Assembly: GCA_030685235.1 (NCBI GenBank)
Contig: MU839133.1
Location: 236,656 to 300,655 of the forward strand
From: Copromyces sp. CBS 386.78
Taxonomy: Eukaryota > Ascomycota > Sordariomycetes > Sordariales > Sordariaceae
DNA: 64,000 nucleotides
Direction of reading: 5' to 3'
Part shown: positions 12,065 through 25,000 of the stretch, one piece after another
Position numbering within the stretch: the first letter of the stretch is position 1
Layout of the letters: every line of letters begins with the position of its first letter
Notes under the pieces: generated by a model
The model's database searches: none
Told to the model about the DNA's origin: nothing
What the model saw: the letters and a program-made list of their open reading frames with translations, nothing else
Made by a program: the position numbers and the translations under genes

Positions 12065-13400
12065 ATAGCGTCCTCTTCTACTAATTATATTCCTAATTGT
12101 CCTCCCGGCTATATATCTAACCCCCTAAACTTCGTAATTTATATTAATTATAATACTATTAAATATAATATCGACTTCGTCGGTATAATAAATTCCTTAT
12201 CCCTTAAATTTTCCTATTCCCCTACGCCCCCCTCTTCCTTAATATTTAAATTCTAAACCCTTATTTAAATATTATCTTTTAACCCTACCTTTAACCTTCC
12301 TCCCGGCTAATAAATCCTTCTTATCCTTATATTTACTTCCCTTTCTCCCCGCTAATTATATTAGTTAATATTATCCGTTATATTCCTTACCTTTATTATA
12401 ATTTAAAAATTACTAATTATATTTATAATACCCCGTCCTTTAATATAGTTATATTCTGTATACTCTTCGTAGAATATATTTATTATATTAATATTAAAAA
12501 TAAATTTTCTCTTATAATTTTCTTTTCGTTTTCTTCTTTAATATTCTTTAAAACGCCGGTAAATAAAATACTACTTATCCTATTACTAATATAAATATAT
12601 ATTAAATATTCCGTTAAATTATTATAATAAATATAATATTGTCTAAATTATAATTATTATTTTATCCTATTCATAAAATAATATTAGTCCCTTAATTCGT
12701 CGTTTCTATAATATTTATATCGATTTCTTTAAAGATATATATAAACGCTTAACCGCGGACAATTTCCCGTACGACCTTAATATCCTTCTTCGTTATTGGA
12801 ATATAAAGGTCGAAGATTACTAATATAAAGGATATTACGAAATATTTTTAGCCGATTATTCTACTATTCCCGTTTTTAATTCTAATAAAAGAAATACTAA
12901 TATTAATTCCCTAATAATAATTAATAGCCCTATTAATCCCCTTCCGGCTAACGAAAATTAGGTTTAATAACGCTATAAAATTATTAAAAACTAAGAATTA
13001 ATATTTAATATATTCCGTAAACTCCTTACCTACGAAGAATGTTAGTTAATTATTTCGGTATTACCTTCGTAATTAAATAACTATTATAATTAGTATAATT
13101 TAATTCCTCCTCTTCCTATTTCTCCTATATTCTCTTATTCTAATATTATAATCGAACGTATTTATAAATATTATACGAATTTATTATACTACTCTCCCTC
13201 TAATTCGATTATTAAATAGTATTCGTTTAATCTACTAAATTGTAATACCTACGAAAAGATTCTTTTAATTCGGATTCTATCGTCTAAATAAATTTAGAAT
13301 TTTTTTTTCGTTTACGGCTAATCGATTACCGTTATCTAATAATCGGCTATTTATAAATAATTTAGGATAATATACGCAAAAATTTCTTTACCCGCATTAT
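12065..13400 (+). pseudogene. Candidate antisense reading frame in the LINE 3' region (copy B)
   Basis: On the strand opposite to ORF1/ORF2 a frame runs from ATA (12065-12067, presumably a RIPed ATG) through the 3' region and on into the antisense of ORF2. Stops are limited to Gln/Trp-type TAA/TAG. The start context is TTTTAAAATAGCGTCCTC, preceded by TATATAAA-like and CT-rich tracts. The same start context appears in C (38333), D (61403), E (48710, minus) and G. An internal block near YIDFFKDIYKRL is conserved among copies. Against coding, the distance from start to that block differs by non-multiples of 3 in C and E. It may be a mirror of sense codons or a decayed antisense gene; I do not recognise the product. 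Confidence 0.35.
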
Positions 13401-16400
13401 AAAAATAGATTAGCGTTATAATATCCGGAACCTTCTTCCGGAAGAAGAAGGACTAAAGGCTTATAACTTCCGTCTTTACTTAAATAAAAAGGGAATTCTT
13501 CATTTTAAATAATAAGTACTATTTATTATCGTCTTCCGGTTATTAGGCTTTCTTCTTTTTTCGTTTCGTACCGATTATATACTATTTTATAATATTATTA
13601 CTAAATTTCGGGTTAAAGTCGGCGATAGTAAATTCGTACCGTCGGCCTAATTTAATTATTGCCGCTGCTAATTAGTAATTATAGCGTAATACTTATTCTC
13701 TTATTGTTATTTCTTCCGATTACCTTTTATAATCCGTATTAATTAATTTTAATATTTATAATAAGGACGGTAATACTTTCGTTATTAAGGACGGACCTAT
13801 TATAATCGCTAGAAATTTCTCTATCGGTATTTATTCCTCCGCCTATTTAATTTTAATAATACTACTTTTTAATTTATCGGCAGGTAGCCGACTTCTTATT
13901 CTCTTTATTTAAATACGGTTAATTATTTAAATTATAATCCCTTGGACGAACACTACTTAATTCGTATAAGCGAACCTTTTTTTAAAAATTCTAACCTATT
14001 TATTAAAATAAAAGTCGAACGGTAAATAAAAGGTTTCTATTTCTAAATTCTTTATTAACGTAATTTTATATACCTTAATAATAATATTCAAATATTTAAT
14101 TTAATATTTGGCTAATTTAATCGTTATCCCTTATAATTTACTATAGACTTCGGTTGGCTAATAGAAAATTAATATTCTATATATAATTATATTCCGAATA
14201 TATTTAATATAAATTTCCTTCGTTCGCGTAAAAAAATAACCTTAAATCTTTATTATTAATTATATTAATATATTCGTTTATATAATTATCTTTTTTTTTA
14301 CTACTTCTACGTATATTCAATAATTAAATTTCCAATTTAACTAAACTTTAAAAAATTTAATCGATTCTATTAATTTAAATATAATTCCCCTAATTTAGAG
14401 AATTTCTATTCTTAATTCCTTCGTCCGTATAAAATATATAAATTCTATTTTATTTACTTTGAATTTTATCCTTCTCTTAATTACTTAACCCAAATAAATA
14501 TCCTATACTATTTAAAATGTTTAATAATTTTCCTTAATAATTTTAGCTACTATAATAATATTAGTATTATCGGCGAAGCTAATAATAATCGTATTTTCAA
14601 TAGTAATTAACTTATAATATAATAGGGTAATGAAGAAAATAAAAAGGATTAATAAAAAAGGGGAGCCTTACAATACGCCTACTATAATATTATAAAATTA
14701 AAAAATTTCGTCGTTGAAGAAAAGAGAACCTTTTCTTCTAATAATAAAATTATTAACCCATTAGAAGATCCATTTTGGGAATTATATTTCCTATAACGTA
14801 TATAAGAGCTACTTATAATTAATTTTATCGAATACGCCCTTTAAATCGAAGAATATAAAAAATATTATAACTTTAAATTTCTATACCGTATAAACTACAT
14901 CGGTAACTACTTAAACGGCGAATTCGGTTAAATAGCCTACTTAATTACTTATTTAGCCTTCTAAAAAGAGATTATACTCTTTTACTACTTATATTAACTT
15001 CTTAATTATAAAGGTTTTAAAATTTTTTTAATATTATTTAAAAGCGATATAAGCCGCTATACCCCGTCTAATTTTTATTATTTAGTACTTTTTCTAGGTT
15101 TTTTAAGAATAACTACTTTCGTATTTTTAAATTATTAAGGGAAATATCCGAACTAAAAGTTCGCTATAGCAAAAGCCGCTATTGCCTACTTAAATAGTTC
15201 CCCGTATATTTTTAAAAACTTATTTAAAAATTAATTAATACCTAATACCTTATTAAACGCTATCCTTAAAAAAATTTCCCAAATATCTTCTTCAATAATT
15301 AGGTTATTAATAAATACCGGGGTATTACTATTTAATAATTAAATCTAGTTTAATAAATAGCTTATCGGAACTTCTACTTTTAAGAAGAAACGGTCGGTAA
15401 AAATACTCACCTTATTATTATAATTTTCAATTTTATTCGCCCATTCGTTTTATTTAAAAAGTAATAATTTTAATAGATCTATTAAATAATAGTTTCGTAT
15501 CATAACCTACCTCTCTAATAACTAAAATTTATTCGGGTCTTTTAATATATTTATAATTTAATTATATTATTTTATTCTTTAAATCTTCGTAATAAATTTC
15601 TTCTTTTTTATTGCCGCTTCTATAAATTCTCTTTAATTTAAAGGCGTCTAATTCTTAAATTAAACCTACTATTTCTACTATACCTCCTTTATTACCGTCT
15701 TATATTCTAAATTCTACTAATCTACTTATTTTCTCCAATTTTTCTTTTAGTATAAGATAAATTCCTCCGCAATATTAATAAATTCGCTATTAAATTTATT
15801 AAATTCTAATTTAAATTCCTCTACCGTCTTAATCCCTTTTAGGATTAATATTCTTTTTTCCACCGCTTCCCGTACCTTTTCTACATTTATTAAATTCTAA
15901 TTAAATTTTTCCTCTATTTTTACTTTCTTATTTATTTTTTTTATTTAAATTTAAATTTCTTAAAGGTAATAGTCCGAACCTATTTACTTATACTATTATA
16001 TTCCCTAATATTCAGCTTCAATACTTTATAAAATTTATATGTAATTAATTATCCTATTTTTTTCTCTTTTAATTATATTTTTAAATTTCGTTAATTCCCT
16101 ATAAGGGGTAATAAAATTAAACTTCTATTGTTATATTTATATAAATAACTTTATAGCGTTTAGGCTAATCCTATTCTCTAAATCTTAATTAGGGTAATAA
16201 AGGTTATAATCCCCTACGGCTATATATTAACCGGTTAGGGGTCTTTCCTTAAAGAATTTAAGGAGGGGAAACCCTTACTAATATTTTAGCGTACTTTAAA
16301 AGAAAATAAAAAAGTAAATAGAATAAATAATTATCGGTTTTCGTAAATTCTTTAATATTGTTATAGCCTAATCCTTCCTAACCTAGAAATTTAAATCCTT

Positions 16401-16747
16401 TAAATTCTATTTTTTATTTATATAAATTACCGTTCTACCCTTCTTTAAATAATTAATATTATAATATTTACCGTCCTTCGGCCGGTAAATATCTTTATTT
16501 AAATTCTTACCCGGCTTTTAAATTATTACGATATTATAAGTTTCTTCCTATTCGAATAGTATTTTCCTTCTTTCGTACAATTTCCCTATATTCTAATAGA
16601 ATATTTTTAATTAAATTATTAATTATTTTATAAGAGGCTTCCTTTTAATTTAGTAATAAGCTAGGAGGGTATCGTTTCTTTAAAAATAATAGTAATAACC
16701 GAAGGCGTAATAGTAATAAAGTTAGTACGGGTATAATCGCCTATATT

Positions 16748-18228
16748 CTAAAAATAAGTATAAATATTTATTAAATTTATATTTATAGATTTCGGCCGAA
16801 AGCCGCCTCTAATCTTTTTAAAATAGCCTTTTTTTCCTTTTCCTATAAATAATTTCTCTAAAATCGTAATTAAATGGGAATTAGAAAGGGCGTTAAAGAT
16901 TATAACGTCTTCCTCTAATTCTATTATTAATTCTAATACCGGTTTAATTAATCCTTTACGAATAATAAAGCCGTAAAACTTTTTAATGTAATCAATAAAT
17001 ACTTTTATGTAAACCGCTCTTACGAATAAGTATCTCTTCTTATTGAAGGCGAAATACCCCAACTTCTTATATAGCTTATAAAAAATTAAAAAACTATTTT
17101 TATTCGAAGGGTAATTCTCTTCTCTTATACGTAGCCCTTTATACTTAATTTTATTATAATAATTATAAACGTCCTCCTAATAATAGAATCTTACTATATA
17201 TCCGAAATATTAATATTTAAAATACTATTAAGCGGAGGCCGTAATTTAAAATAATTTATATATATATACGCCGCTATTTTAAAGGAAAAAATTCTTTTAG
17301 AAGAAGATTATAGCCCTTACAATTGCAATTTCTATTAAAAATATTCTTCTCTCCTCCCCTTCGTATTTTTTTTAAAGTTTAACCCGAATAATCTCTACTT
17401 CCTTATTCCTCTCCCTTATTTCCTATATAACTGATTCGGGTTATTTCGTATTAATATTAATTTATAGGATTCTTTTAATTAAAACGGCTATAGTATTTAA
17501 AAATATAATAGCCTCTTTTCCAAAGACCTTCTTAACCTAAATTTAATATTTTTAATACTAATCTTTAATTAATTTATCGAAAATAATTATATAATTTCCG
17601 CTTATTATTATTCTAATAATTATGTAGATTATTTTATATAAATTCTCCTTTAAAGCGCCTTCGACGGCTTATTTTATATTATTATTTAAATATATAATAA
17701 ATTCGGCGGCAATTTAGACCCCTTTAATAGTAAATTAGCGTTTGTAGTTAGAAGGGATAAACTTTTTAATAATAACGGTAAATAAATAATAAAAAGTAAC
17801 GTTAACTTTATCCGATAATTTCCGGACAATATTAACTTATTTCTTCGGCGCCTCTTAAATATCTTTCTTTATTTCCTTCGAAATAAATTTCTTTAAATCG
17901 TCAATATCTTTTTTAGTAATAAATTAGGCCTTAGCGGCTTTATTTACTTTAAATACTTTAAACTTACTTTTCTTCGTAAAAGTTTTCGCAAATTCGAGAA
18001 GGAACTTTCGAACCCAACGACGGTCGTCGGTCATTACGGCGGTGTAGTCCGTAGTTTTATTCGTTATAGCGATAAATTTTTTTATAGTTTTATTGTCTTC
18101 CTCCGTCTTCTCTAAAATCTTTATAGTAAGTATAGTATTGGAATCGTTATATTTTAAAATACTTCCGAGGGGGTTGTAAACGCTGTTTTCGAGCCTATTC
18201 GTACCTCTATTAATTATTATCGGCAGCG
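16748..18228 (-). pseudogene. LINE ORF1, copy B
   Basis: Homologous to ORF1 of copies A, C and E, about 490 codons ending at 16748-16750. The zinc-knuckle relic reads GYFAFNKKRYLFVRA, so His and Cys positions have become Tyr by CpA/TpG transitions. The basic C-terminal motif is further degraded (GKGKKGYFKKIRGG). The N-terminal boundary is approximate. Role as in copy A: a presumed RNA-binding nucleocapsid, now dead. Confidence 0.72.
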
Positions 18229-18382
18229 ACGGCTTAACGCTATTACTACGGTCGTCGTAAAATATCGCGGAGGGGGTAAATAACCCTCCTAAATCGATTA
18301 CTATTATCGGTTTTCGTTTTAGAGCACTTCCTAACCAGAAATCGGCGTTTCCGGTTTCGGCGTCGTTTGGTAAGAATAAATA

Positions 18383-18769
18383 GAAATAGAGAAAAATAAT
18401 TATAATAATTATAAATAAAATTCGAACAGGGGTTTCTACGATCTACGATACTAATAGAAATATATAAGCGTCTTTATATACCGCTATACTATAAGTGTCC
18501 CTATAGCACCCCCCGTCGGGGACTAGTAATAGTTAAGATAGGAGTTTGAAGTTATAAAGACGGTTGGAGGCGATTAGAGGTAGTTTTGGGATTATTTCTA
18601 ATAATAATATAATAGAGTGATATTTTTTTAAAAAAGGGGCACATTTGGTAATATTTTGGCTGGTATTTACAGTCCGTACGTAGGAGGTTTGAATATATGT
18701 ATAATACTTTGGAAATTACCATATAAAGAATAAATTACTATAAAGTTTTACGCCAAGACCTGTAATATT
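18383..18769 (+). mobile_element. MULE right interior (non-coding)
   Basis: MULE sequence between the LINE B target duplication and the right TIR. No gene is seen. It is partly RIPed, with T/A-rich tracts. Confidence 0.7.
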
Positions 18770-18830
18770 GGGGCCCAAATAATGATTGGGGCCGCTCTAT
18801 CCAAAGGCTGGTGCCGCCCTATCAACTGCC
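18770..18830 (-). repeat. MULE right terminal inverted repeat
   Basis: 61 bp ending in TGCC, the reverse complement of 7548-7608 with three mismatches. It is followed by the target duplication GAAATATT (18831-18838). Confidence 0.93.
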
Positions 18831-18888
18831 GAAATATTATTCAAATCGTATCCGCGATTAAAGACTCGACCCGTTTACAAGCGGATAA
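18831..18888 (+). mobile_element. Gypsy #1 leader, fragment 2
   Basis: Continuation of the Gypsy #1 leader between the MULE and T1. It joins to 31634 with the TAA target duplication counted once. The joined sequence matches the leader of Gypsy #2 around 58980. Confidence 0.88.
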
Positions 18889-18906
18889 AGGCCAGTTCGT
18901 TTCCGC
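18889..18906 (+). repeat. T1 left terminal inverted repeat
   Basis: 18 bp, AGGCCAGTTCGTTTCCGC, adjacent to target duplication TAA. Perfect complement of the right end. Confidence 0.92.
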
Positions 18907-19094
18907 ATTAGGGGTTTTCCCTTAACTGCCCTCTTAACGCGCATGGTCTGCAGCTGCAATCCTGCAACATTAAGGCAGCATTAAGGTAGGCCAAGATTTT
19001 GGCTGCAAGATGGAAAGAGGTGCTTAACATTGGAAATTTCCAGGTTGGAATCAAGGCTTCCTTTCCACCTTTCTTCTTTCTTTCTCTTTCTTCC
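18907..19094. other. T1 left arm, no gene
   Basis: Un-RIPed sequence rich in CTGCA motifs. No gene is supported. Confidence 0.6.
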
Positions 19095-19268
19095 TCATCC
19101 TTTTCATCATCACCACCATCCTTTTCATCACCACTATCATCCTTTTCATCATCACCACCATCCTTTTTATCATCACCACCATCCTTTTCATCATCGTTAC
19201 CATCTTTCTTATCGTTACCATCCTTCTTATCGTCGCCATCCTTCTCATCATTACCATCCTTCTCATCG
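19095..19268 (+). repeat. Imperfect CATCACCACCATCC-type tandem repeat
   Basis: Degenerate 18-21-bp units of CATCCTTTTCATCATCACCA type, open in three frames (Ser/Phe-, His/Pro- or Met/Arg-rich). The multi-frame openness is a property of the repeat and I call no gene. Confidence 0.85.
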
Positions 19269-19559
19269 TCACTTTAGTAATAAATTTCAATTAGGAACTT
19301 TACAACGGCCATCCCCTATATTTATAGGGGGTTGTGCCTTATAGTTGTGCTTAACTGTAGTTCTTACCACACTACAGCTCGATTTTGAGCAATCTGGCAA
19401 TAAGAACTGCTGTTAAGGATTTCGAAGATTCTAGCCTTCTGATTAGTCAAATGGAAGATTTGGGGTAAGTGCAGGTGGTTGTAGGTGGTTGCAGGGCGTG
19501 CATGAAAAATAAGGTTTTTTTGACGAACGCAAAAACTTACCTGGGGGTACCGGAGGGGA
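19269..19559. other. T1 left arm, no gene
   Basis: About 290 bp of un-RIPed sequence of ordinary base composition. I see no conserved motif or plausible gene. Confidence 0.55.
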
Positions 19560-19670
19560 TATAAAGGTTCGGCAACCGTAGTCGAACCGCTACAGGGGCT
19601 CTTTCCCGTTCGATTCCAAAAGCGGTTCGCGAACCGTTACTCGCATACAACCGTTCGCGAACCGTAGGTT
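19560..19670. repeat. T1 left subterminal palindrome cluster
   Basis: Contains CGGTTCGCGAACCG (19623-19636) and CCGTTCGCGAACCGT (19651-19665), plus half-sites GGTTCGGCAACCG and GAACCGCT. Matching palindromes occur at 31330-31500. Subterminal repeats of this kind are typical transposase-binding sites; the binding is inferred. Confidence 0.75.
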
Positions 19671-19859
19671 CAAATAACATATTAGCAGGCGTAAAGGAAT
19701 TTCCAACCAATCCCAGGTCTTGAGACTAGGTCCTAGTCCACCGTGGGCGAACGCAAATTTATATTAGAGCAGTCGCAACCGACACCCTATGCGCTTACGC
19801 CTAACCGTGCGGAAATTCTAGTGCGTACACATAATTTTCAATTGCCTAACTACGTACAG

Positions 19860-20137
19860 TACTATACCTACTGCCGTCGCCCACCCAGCTGCCGCCCGCC
19901 TACCCAACTGCCGCCCGCCCACCAACTACCCCCACCCCGACCCCGACAGCGGTACTATACTACACTATACCGGCGCACGGTCCACCCGGACCCCGACCCC
20001 GACCCCGACCCCGGTACTATACTATACCGCACCGTACCGGCGCACCTAGCTGCCGACCCCAACCCCGGCACTATACCGCATCGGCGTACGGTCCACCGGC
20101 GCACACTCCGCCGCCGCCGCCCGGCATAGTACCGCAC
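19860..20137. repeat. GC-rich low-complexity/minisatellite block in T1
   Basis: Irregular repeats of CCGACCCC and of a GGTACTATAC...CGGCGCAC motif make the most GC-rich stretch of the window. A 128-codon frame (19743-20129) crosses it, Pro/Arg-rich with an Asp-Pro run. I attribute that frame to the repeat, not to a gene. Confidence 0.7.
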
Positions 20138-22044
20138 CGGTATAGTACCGCTAATAAATTAAGCGATGCGCGATGGGATTGATTGAAGTATAGGCGATAG
20201 AATGGAATACGATGCCCTTAAATGCGATAGTTGACTTCGGTGGTGGTTGCGCTCGTTATACCTATGTCCTAGTTCTTGGACTTCTCCCATAAATAAACAG
20301 ACAGCTGGCAGGTAAGTACATATACTCAAGAACGTGGCATATATAATACGGAGCATTAATCCCTATATAACAAATTTCTCGCACGGGTAAAGGTCAAACC
20401 TTAGGAAGTACCGCCAAAGCGGTACGGAGTATTAATACTATAGAAGAGATAAGATAAATCGTTAATGCATATTCAATTATACCTGGGCGCACAGAATAAA
20501 CTGTTAGCTATAATTAGATACCTTAGTTTAGGTATATATACCTTTTCTATTAAATATCCAATAATTTAAATATATAATTACATTAACTAAATATTAAATT
20601 AATAATTATATTATAATAATATCCCAATCCACCCAAACCTATTTCGGCTAATAATTACAACGCTTACGCTAATTAATCTTCGAAATATCTACAATATATA
20701 TATAGTCAATATTAACGGCCGGAAGGCCTACTATAAAAGTTTCATTAATTTCTTCGATTACTTTAAAATCTAATAATATTATAATACAGTTACTAATAAA
20801 TATTTTTATTAATATAAAGAAGATGCAGCGTTCAAATTTACAGGCTATCTCGTAAGTAAAGATATAGTCGATGCGGGCAAAGTGCTACCCTTATCTATAG
20901 CGAATATAGTCGCTAATCTTGAATATATAGCGTTTGAATGCCCTGTAGTATATACTAAGTTAGTAATTGCATTTATATAACTATATAGTGCTATAAAGGC
21001 CGGGTATTAAATCGACGTTCGGATGCCATATATTTCGGAGCCACTAATGACAGAGCCGAAAATACAGTGACGAAACGTAATATATACTGACGTATTATAA
21101 TGTAATATAGAGTAAAAGGGCATATGGAAAAGGGGACTTGGGAAAGGGGATTACGGTATTGTAATAGGAAAGGTGATATATGCAAGTATAGGCACTAACT
21201 ATATAAATAGTAGGGTAGGACCGTAACTTACTAGTCTGAAAATAATACCTTTTTATTATATTAGAGTTTTCTAGGCGGGAAGGATAGAATATATAATATA
21301 TTATAATTTATATAAATTTGATAGAGAGTTCGACGGAATAAATTAGGTAGTAATAATAAATAAATTAATAAGGTATATAATAAATTAATTTCGTTAGTGC
21401 CGTAAATAGGATATCGGGTTCGACGGATTTTTAATTTTATAAATTTATTAATTACTATAGGGCGCTAATAGGAGTTATTTACCGATAAGTCGATTTCTAA
21501 CTCCTTCTCGTTATCGTTATTGAAGTTTAAGCGAATTAGTTCCTTTCGTTATAGCAGCCTTTCGAAGAGGCTAAACGATTGGCGGGCGATACTATTTATT
21601 TACTATATTAGGTAGGGGTCGGATAGCGTATATACGTTTAAGAATACGAATCGAATAGTGTGAACGATACATTTGTGTTATAAAATCTATCTTTCAATAT
21701 CTCGGCTATTAATCTTTTCTACTATCTTTTTTAGGCGTTTATTAGGTTAGGTAATTATTATTAATATTTATTAATATTATTACTATAACTATCGTAGCCC
21801 GTCTTTTGTACGTTGAATTTGCAATATGGATTACGTAGGCGGCTTCGACCCGGGCTGAGATTTGTATAATATTAGGATTAAAAGGTAATAGTAGTTTTAG
21901 GGGTAATTGTTAGTATAATTAAATTTACTTATAATATTTTTCTTCTACTAATATATTGAATAGTCCTAGTAAATTATATTCTTCGTATATGTTTGCGTAA
22001 TATATATTTAAATAGATATTCAGTCGTAATATTGATGTAATATA
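20138..22044. other. T1 interior downstream of transposase, no gene called
   Basis: The first 300 bp are un-RIPed and the rest is progressively AT-rich and RIPed. Short stretches on the minus strand around 21480-21870 look like decayed coding sequence with Gln-type stops. They could be the C-terminus of the transposase, but I could not connect the frame. Confidence 0.5.
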
Positions 22045-25000
22045 TTATTTTATACACTTGGGTAAGGGTTGTAATTTTGCGGCGACTTCCGCGGCCGCCT
22101 CTATAACCGGTGTAGTTTCGTCGTTTTGTATACCGATTTTATCATTGGATAAATCGTCGTCGATTATTATGGGTACTAAAGATTGAGATACTTCTTGGTT
22201 GGCTGTCGATATAAACGACCTTCTGGATACTATTTCAGAAGGTAGTTCTGTTGCCCTAGCCTTGTTCTTGAATGATTTTGATGCTCGAGGGTTGTTGGTT
22301 ATACCCTCTATTGCAGCATGATACATTATTTTATACCATATTCGAGCACGCCTAATTTAGTAATCTATATGCTTATACTTAGTACTATCGTTCTTAATAT
22401 TTATAAGCAAATAATTATTTATAACTATTATTACTAGCGCCCTGGGTACCGATTCAACTAATATATTATCGGTTGGGTTAGCTATAGTACTATTTTTTAC
22501 TAATACCTCCTTTCAAACATCCTAAATATATAGGTTAATATAATCTTTTTCTAACCATACTTCGAATAGTATAGGCGCAATAATAAACTATCTATTATAA
22601 TAGGATAAATTGTAACCTTTTAAATAGGAAAGTAGTAATAGTAATATTGACTAACTAGGGGGAAATAGCCATAATTTAAGAACGCAGCTATATTTAAAGC
22701 GAGTTTAAGGTGTTAAGAAAGTGTCGAGGATTATGTCGTATATATGCGCTACTATACCTATAATTATATATGATTAGTAAATTGCTTGGCTAAAAAGGGG
22801 GAAAAGGGGAAAAGGGGAAAAAGAAGGATGAAACTAAAACGCAAAGGAGATATATACCCTTATACTCTAAATGCGCTGGGTCGGGTATTCGAGTTATAAT
22901 AATATCGAATGCTGGTATTAAATCGAATAATACCGGCCTATTTTCGTTAATACCCTATTAAATACGGTAGGCCTTTTTGTCCCCTTTTTTCCGGATATTG
23001 ACCTCCACTTCGTACCACATTTATAAATGTTAATAATAATACTAGTTTATATGTAAAGGATAGTCTATTATATTTTATTTATTAATAATATAGTCTAGTC
23101 TAATAAAATAAAATCGACAGAACTTTAGGCTAATAGGTCCTATTATATTAGAATTCTTATTTTATTGTAGTATATTACTAGTATAATATATTATAAATAC
23201 CGAGACTAATATCGGCTTTCTATGGATTTCTATTATAATACCTTGGTCCAAGGGTATTAGGCAGCCTATTATATTAATTACAGTATTAAAATTAGCCGTA
23301 TAAGGTCTAAGGATTATAGGGAAAATATTGGTATTCTACGTTCGTTTATTTCCTTAATTACTATATAATAAACTAGCTAGCGATTAGTATATCCCTATGA
23401 TAGATCGACGTATATTATAGTAAATACTAAATCTATCGATAAATATTAGGACCGGGCAACTTAGTACGTTAATACTTAGATTATTTACTTTATCCTACTA
23501 TTATTTAAATATATTCCGGTTATATATATTAAATTTAAATTGAGTTCGAGGGGGCGATATAAATGCTAACAGTGTAATTCTTCTATCGAAACTATCTGGT
23601 TGAGGCTTATTTATATATTATAATATACGTTTAACTAAGTAAGACCCTTTCTACCTTGGGTTATTAGGTATTATATTATACTTATAGAATAATTTGTATT
23701 TTCGAGGTTTTAAAGCCTTCGATATAGATGTTTGATTATTCGACTGGGGTGGTCGGTCAACCGGGGGGCTTAGGTTATTTAAAATATCGCCGTCGAAATA
23801 ATTAGTATAAATAGATGTAAACAATTTAATTAAATACTAGGGAATCTAATAATCTTCTTCGAAACGAATAATCAATTCGTTCTTTTTGAAGTATATATCT
23901 TCATTGACTTATATATTGAAGCCGAAACTAAGAAATTCATTATTAATATTATTAATGGTAATATATTCCTATATTATTAGTATAATTTCCCTAGCGTAGT
24001 CGATATAGTTTTTGGAGTAATTTTTACCTATAATTTTAATACAACTAATGTATAATAGGCGGTTAATATTATTTAAATAATAGGTATAATCTTTATTATC
24101 GAAATATTGGAAATAGATGAAATCTAACGGAAAAATAGCCTTTCTAACGTCGTCCGAATTATTAACTACGAAATAAACGTACTCGCTAGAGGTCGTTCGC
24201 ATAGAATTAGACCAATATAGGGTATGATGTAGTTCGGTTGGATTATCGACTAGATGGGCTATACCTTTGTATATATCTTTAGTAGTATCGGAGTTGAGGA
24301 AGGCCTAGAATAGGGCATGCGGGTCTATGAAGAAAAGTAGGTCTATAACCGTAGTTAGGTTTAACTTTAATACGGTATCGCCATCCGAACTATCTTCCTG
24401 TTACTTATTGTATATAGCTTGTTCCTATTGTTGTTGTTGTTGTTGTTGTTGTTTTTTTCGGCCAGCCGATTTAGTTTTTATTTTATTAACTTATAGTGGG
24501 ATATTGGCGACTCGCATGTTTAGTAAAGGGAGTTTGGTTGCTATATGGCCTTTGAGGGTTTGTAATTGTTTTGGTATATGCTCAACCGCTAGTACGGGTT
24601 TACCGTCTTGATTGCGTAACGAACCTAGTAATTTTCGTAATATAGTGTAATCGGCGCCTTTTATACGATTAATATAAGTGTATAGGCTAAGTCCTATATA
24701 AAAATCCGATAATTCTATAGATTTATTGTAATAATAATAGAGTAGCGTTAATTTATTGGTAAAATTTCCGGTAGTAATAGTAGTGATTCCTGGTATGCTA
24801 CCGGGCTTAATTATTTAATATAGTAATATAAGTGCTTCTTATTCGTCTATTTATTATTCGATGCCGACGTCTACTTCTTTTAAAAAGTCTTCGTTGAATA
24901 TAATAGTTTCTAGTTCTTGTCGATTAAACTCTCGCTCGGTATATTTTATGTTTAGGCGGAGTTATTCTTCGTTAAACTTAGTTGGGAGAATTTCGTGAGG

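Larger units (their letters stand above)
11598..18368 (-). mobile_element. Tad-like LINE, full-length copy B (inside the MULE)
   Basis: A full-length copy of 6,771 bp on the minus strand. The 5' end is at 18368 and the 3' tail (TTA repeats in sense) starts at 11598. It is flanked by a perfect 14-bp target duplication, GGTAAGAATAAATA, at 11584-11597 and 18369-18382, which lies within the MULE. This proves insertion after the MULE arrived. It has the same coding content as copies A, C and E. It is strongly RIPed: RT, endonuclease and ORF1 are recognisable only through stop-riddled frames. Confidence 0.95.
7548..18830 (+). mobile_element. Mutator-like (MULE) DNA transposon with nested LINE B
   Basis: It is bounded by 61-bp terminal inverted repeats (7548-7608 and 18770-18830, three mismatches) beginning GGCA and flanked by the 8-bp direct repeat GAAATATT. 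Joining the flanks restores the Gypsy leader seen intact in Gypsy #2, so the insertion is proved. Removing LINE B and its duplication leaves about 4.5 kb with one transposase gene. The domains (FAR1-type DNA binding, MULE core, SWIM-like C-terminus) support the MULE call. MULEs usually make 9-bp duplications, so 8 bp is slightly short but within the reported range. Confidence 0.9.

Noticed and set aside
19743..20129. 128-codon Pro/Arg-rich frame with an Asp-Pro run
   Set aside because: It lies over a GC-rich tandem-repeat block with an equally open antisense frame; no conserved domain.
20991..21185. Short frame on minus in T1
   Set aside because: AT-rich decayed DNA without a conserved motif or link to the neighbouring transposase frame.
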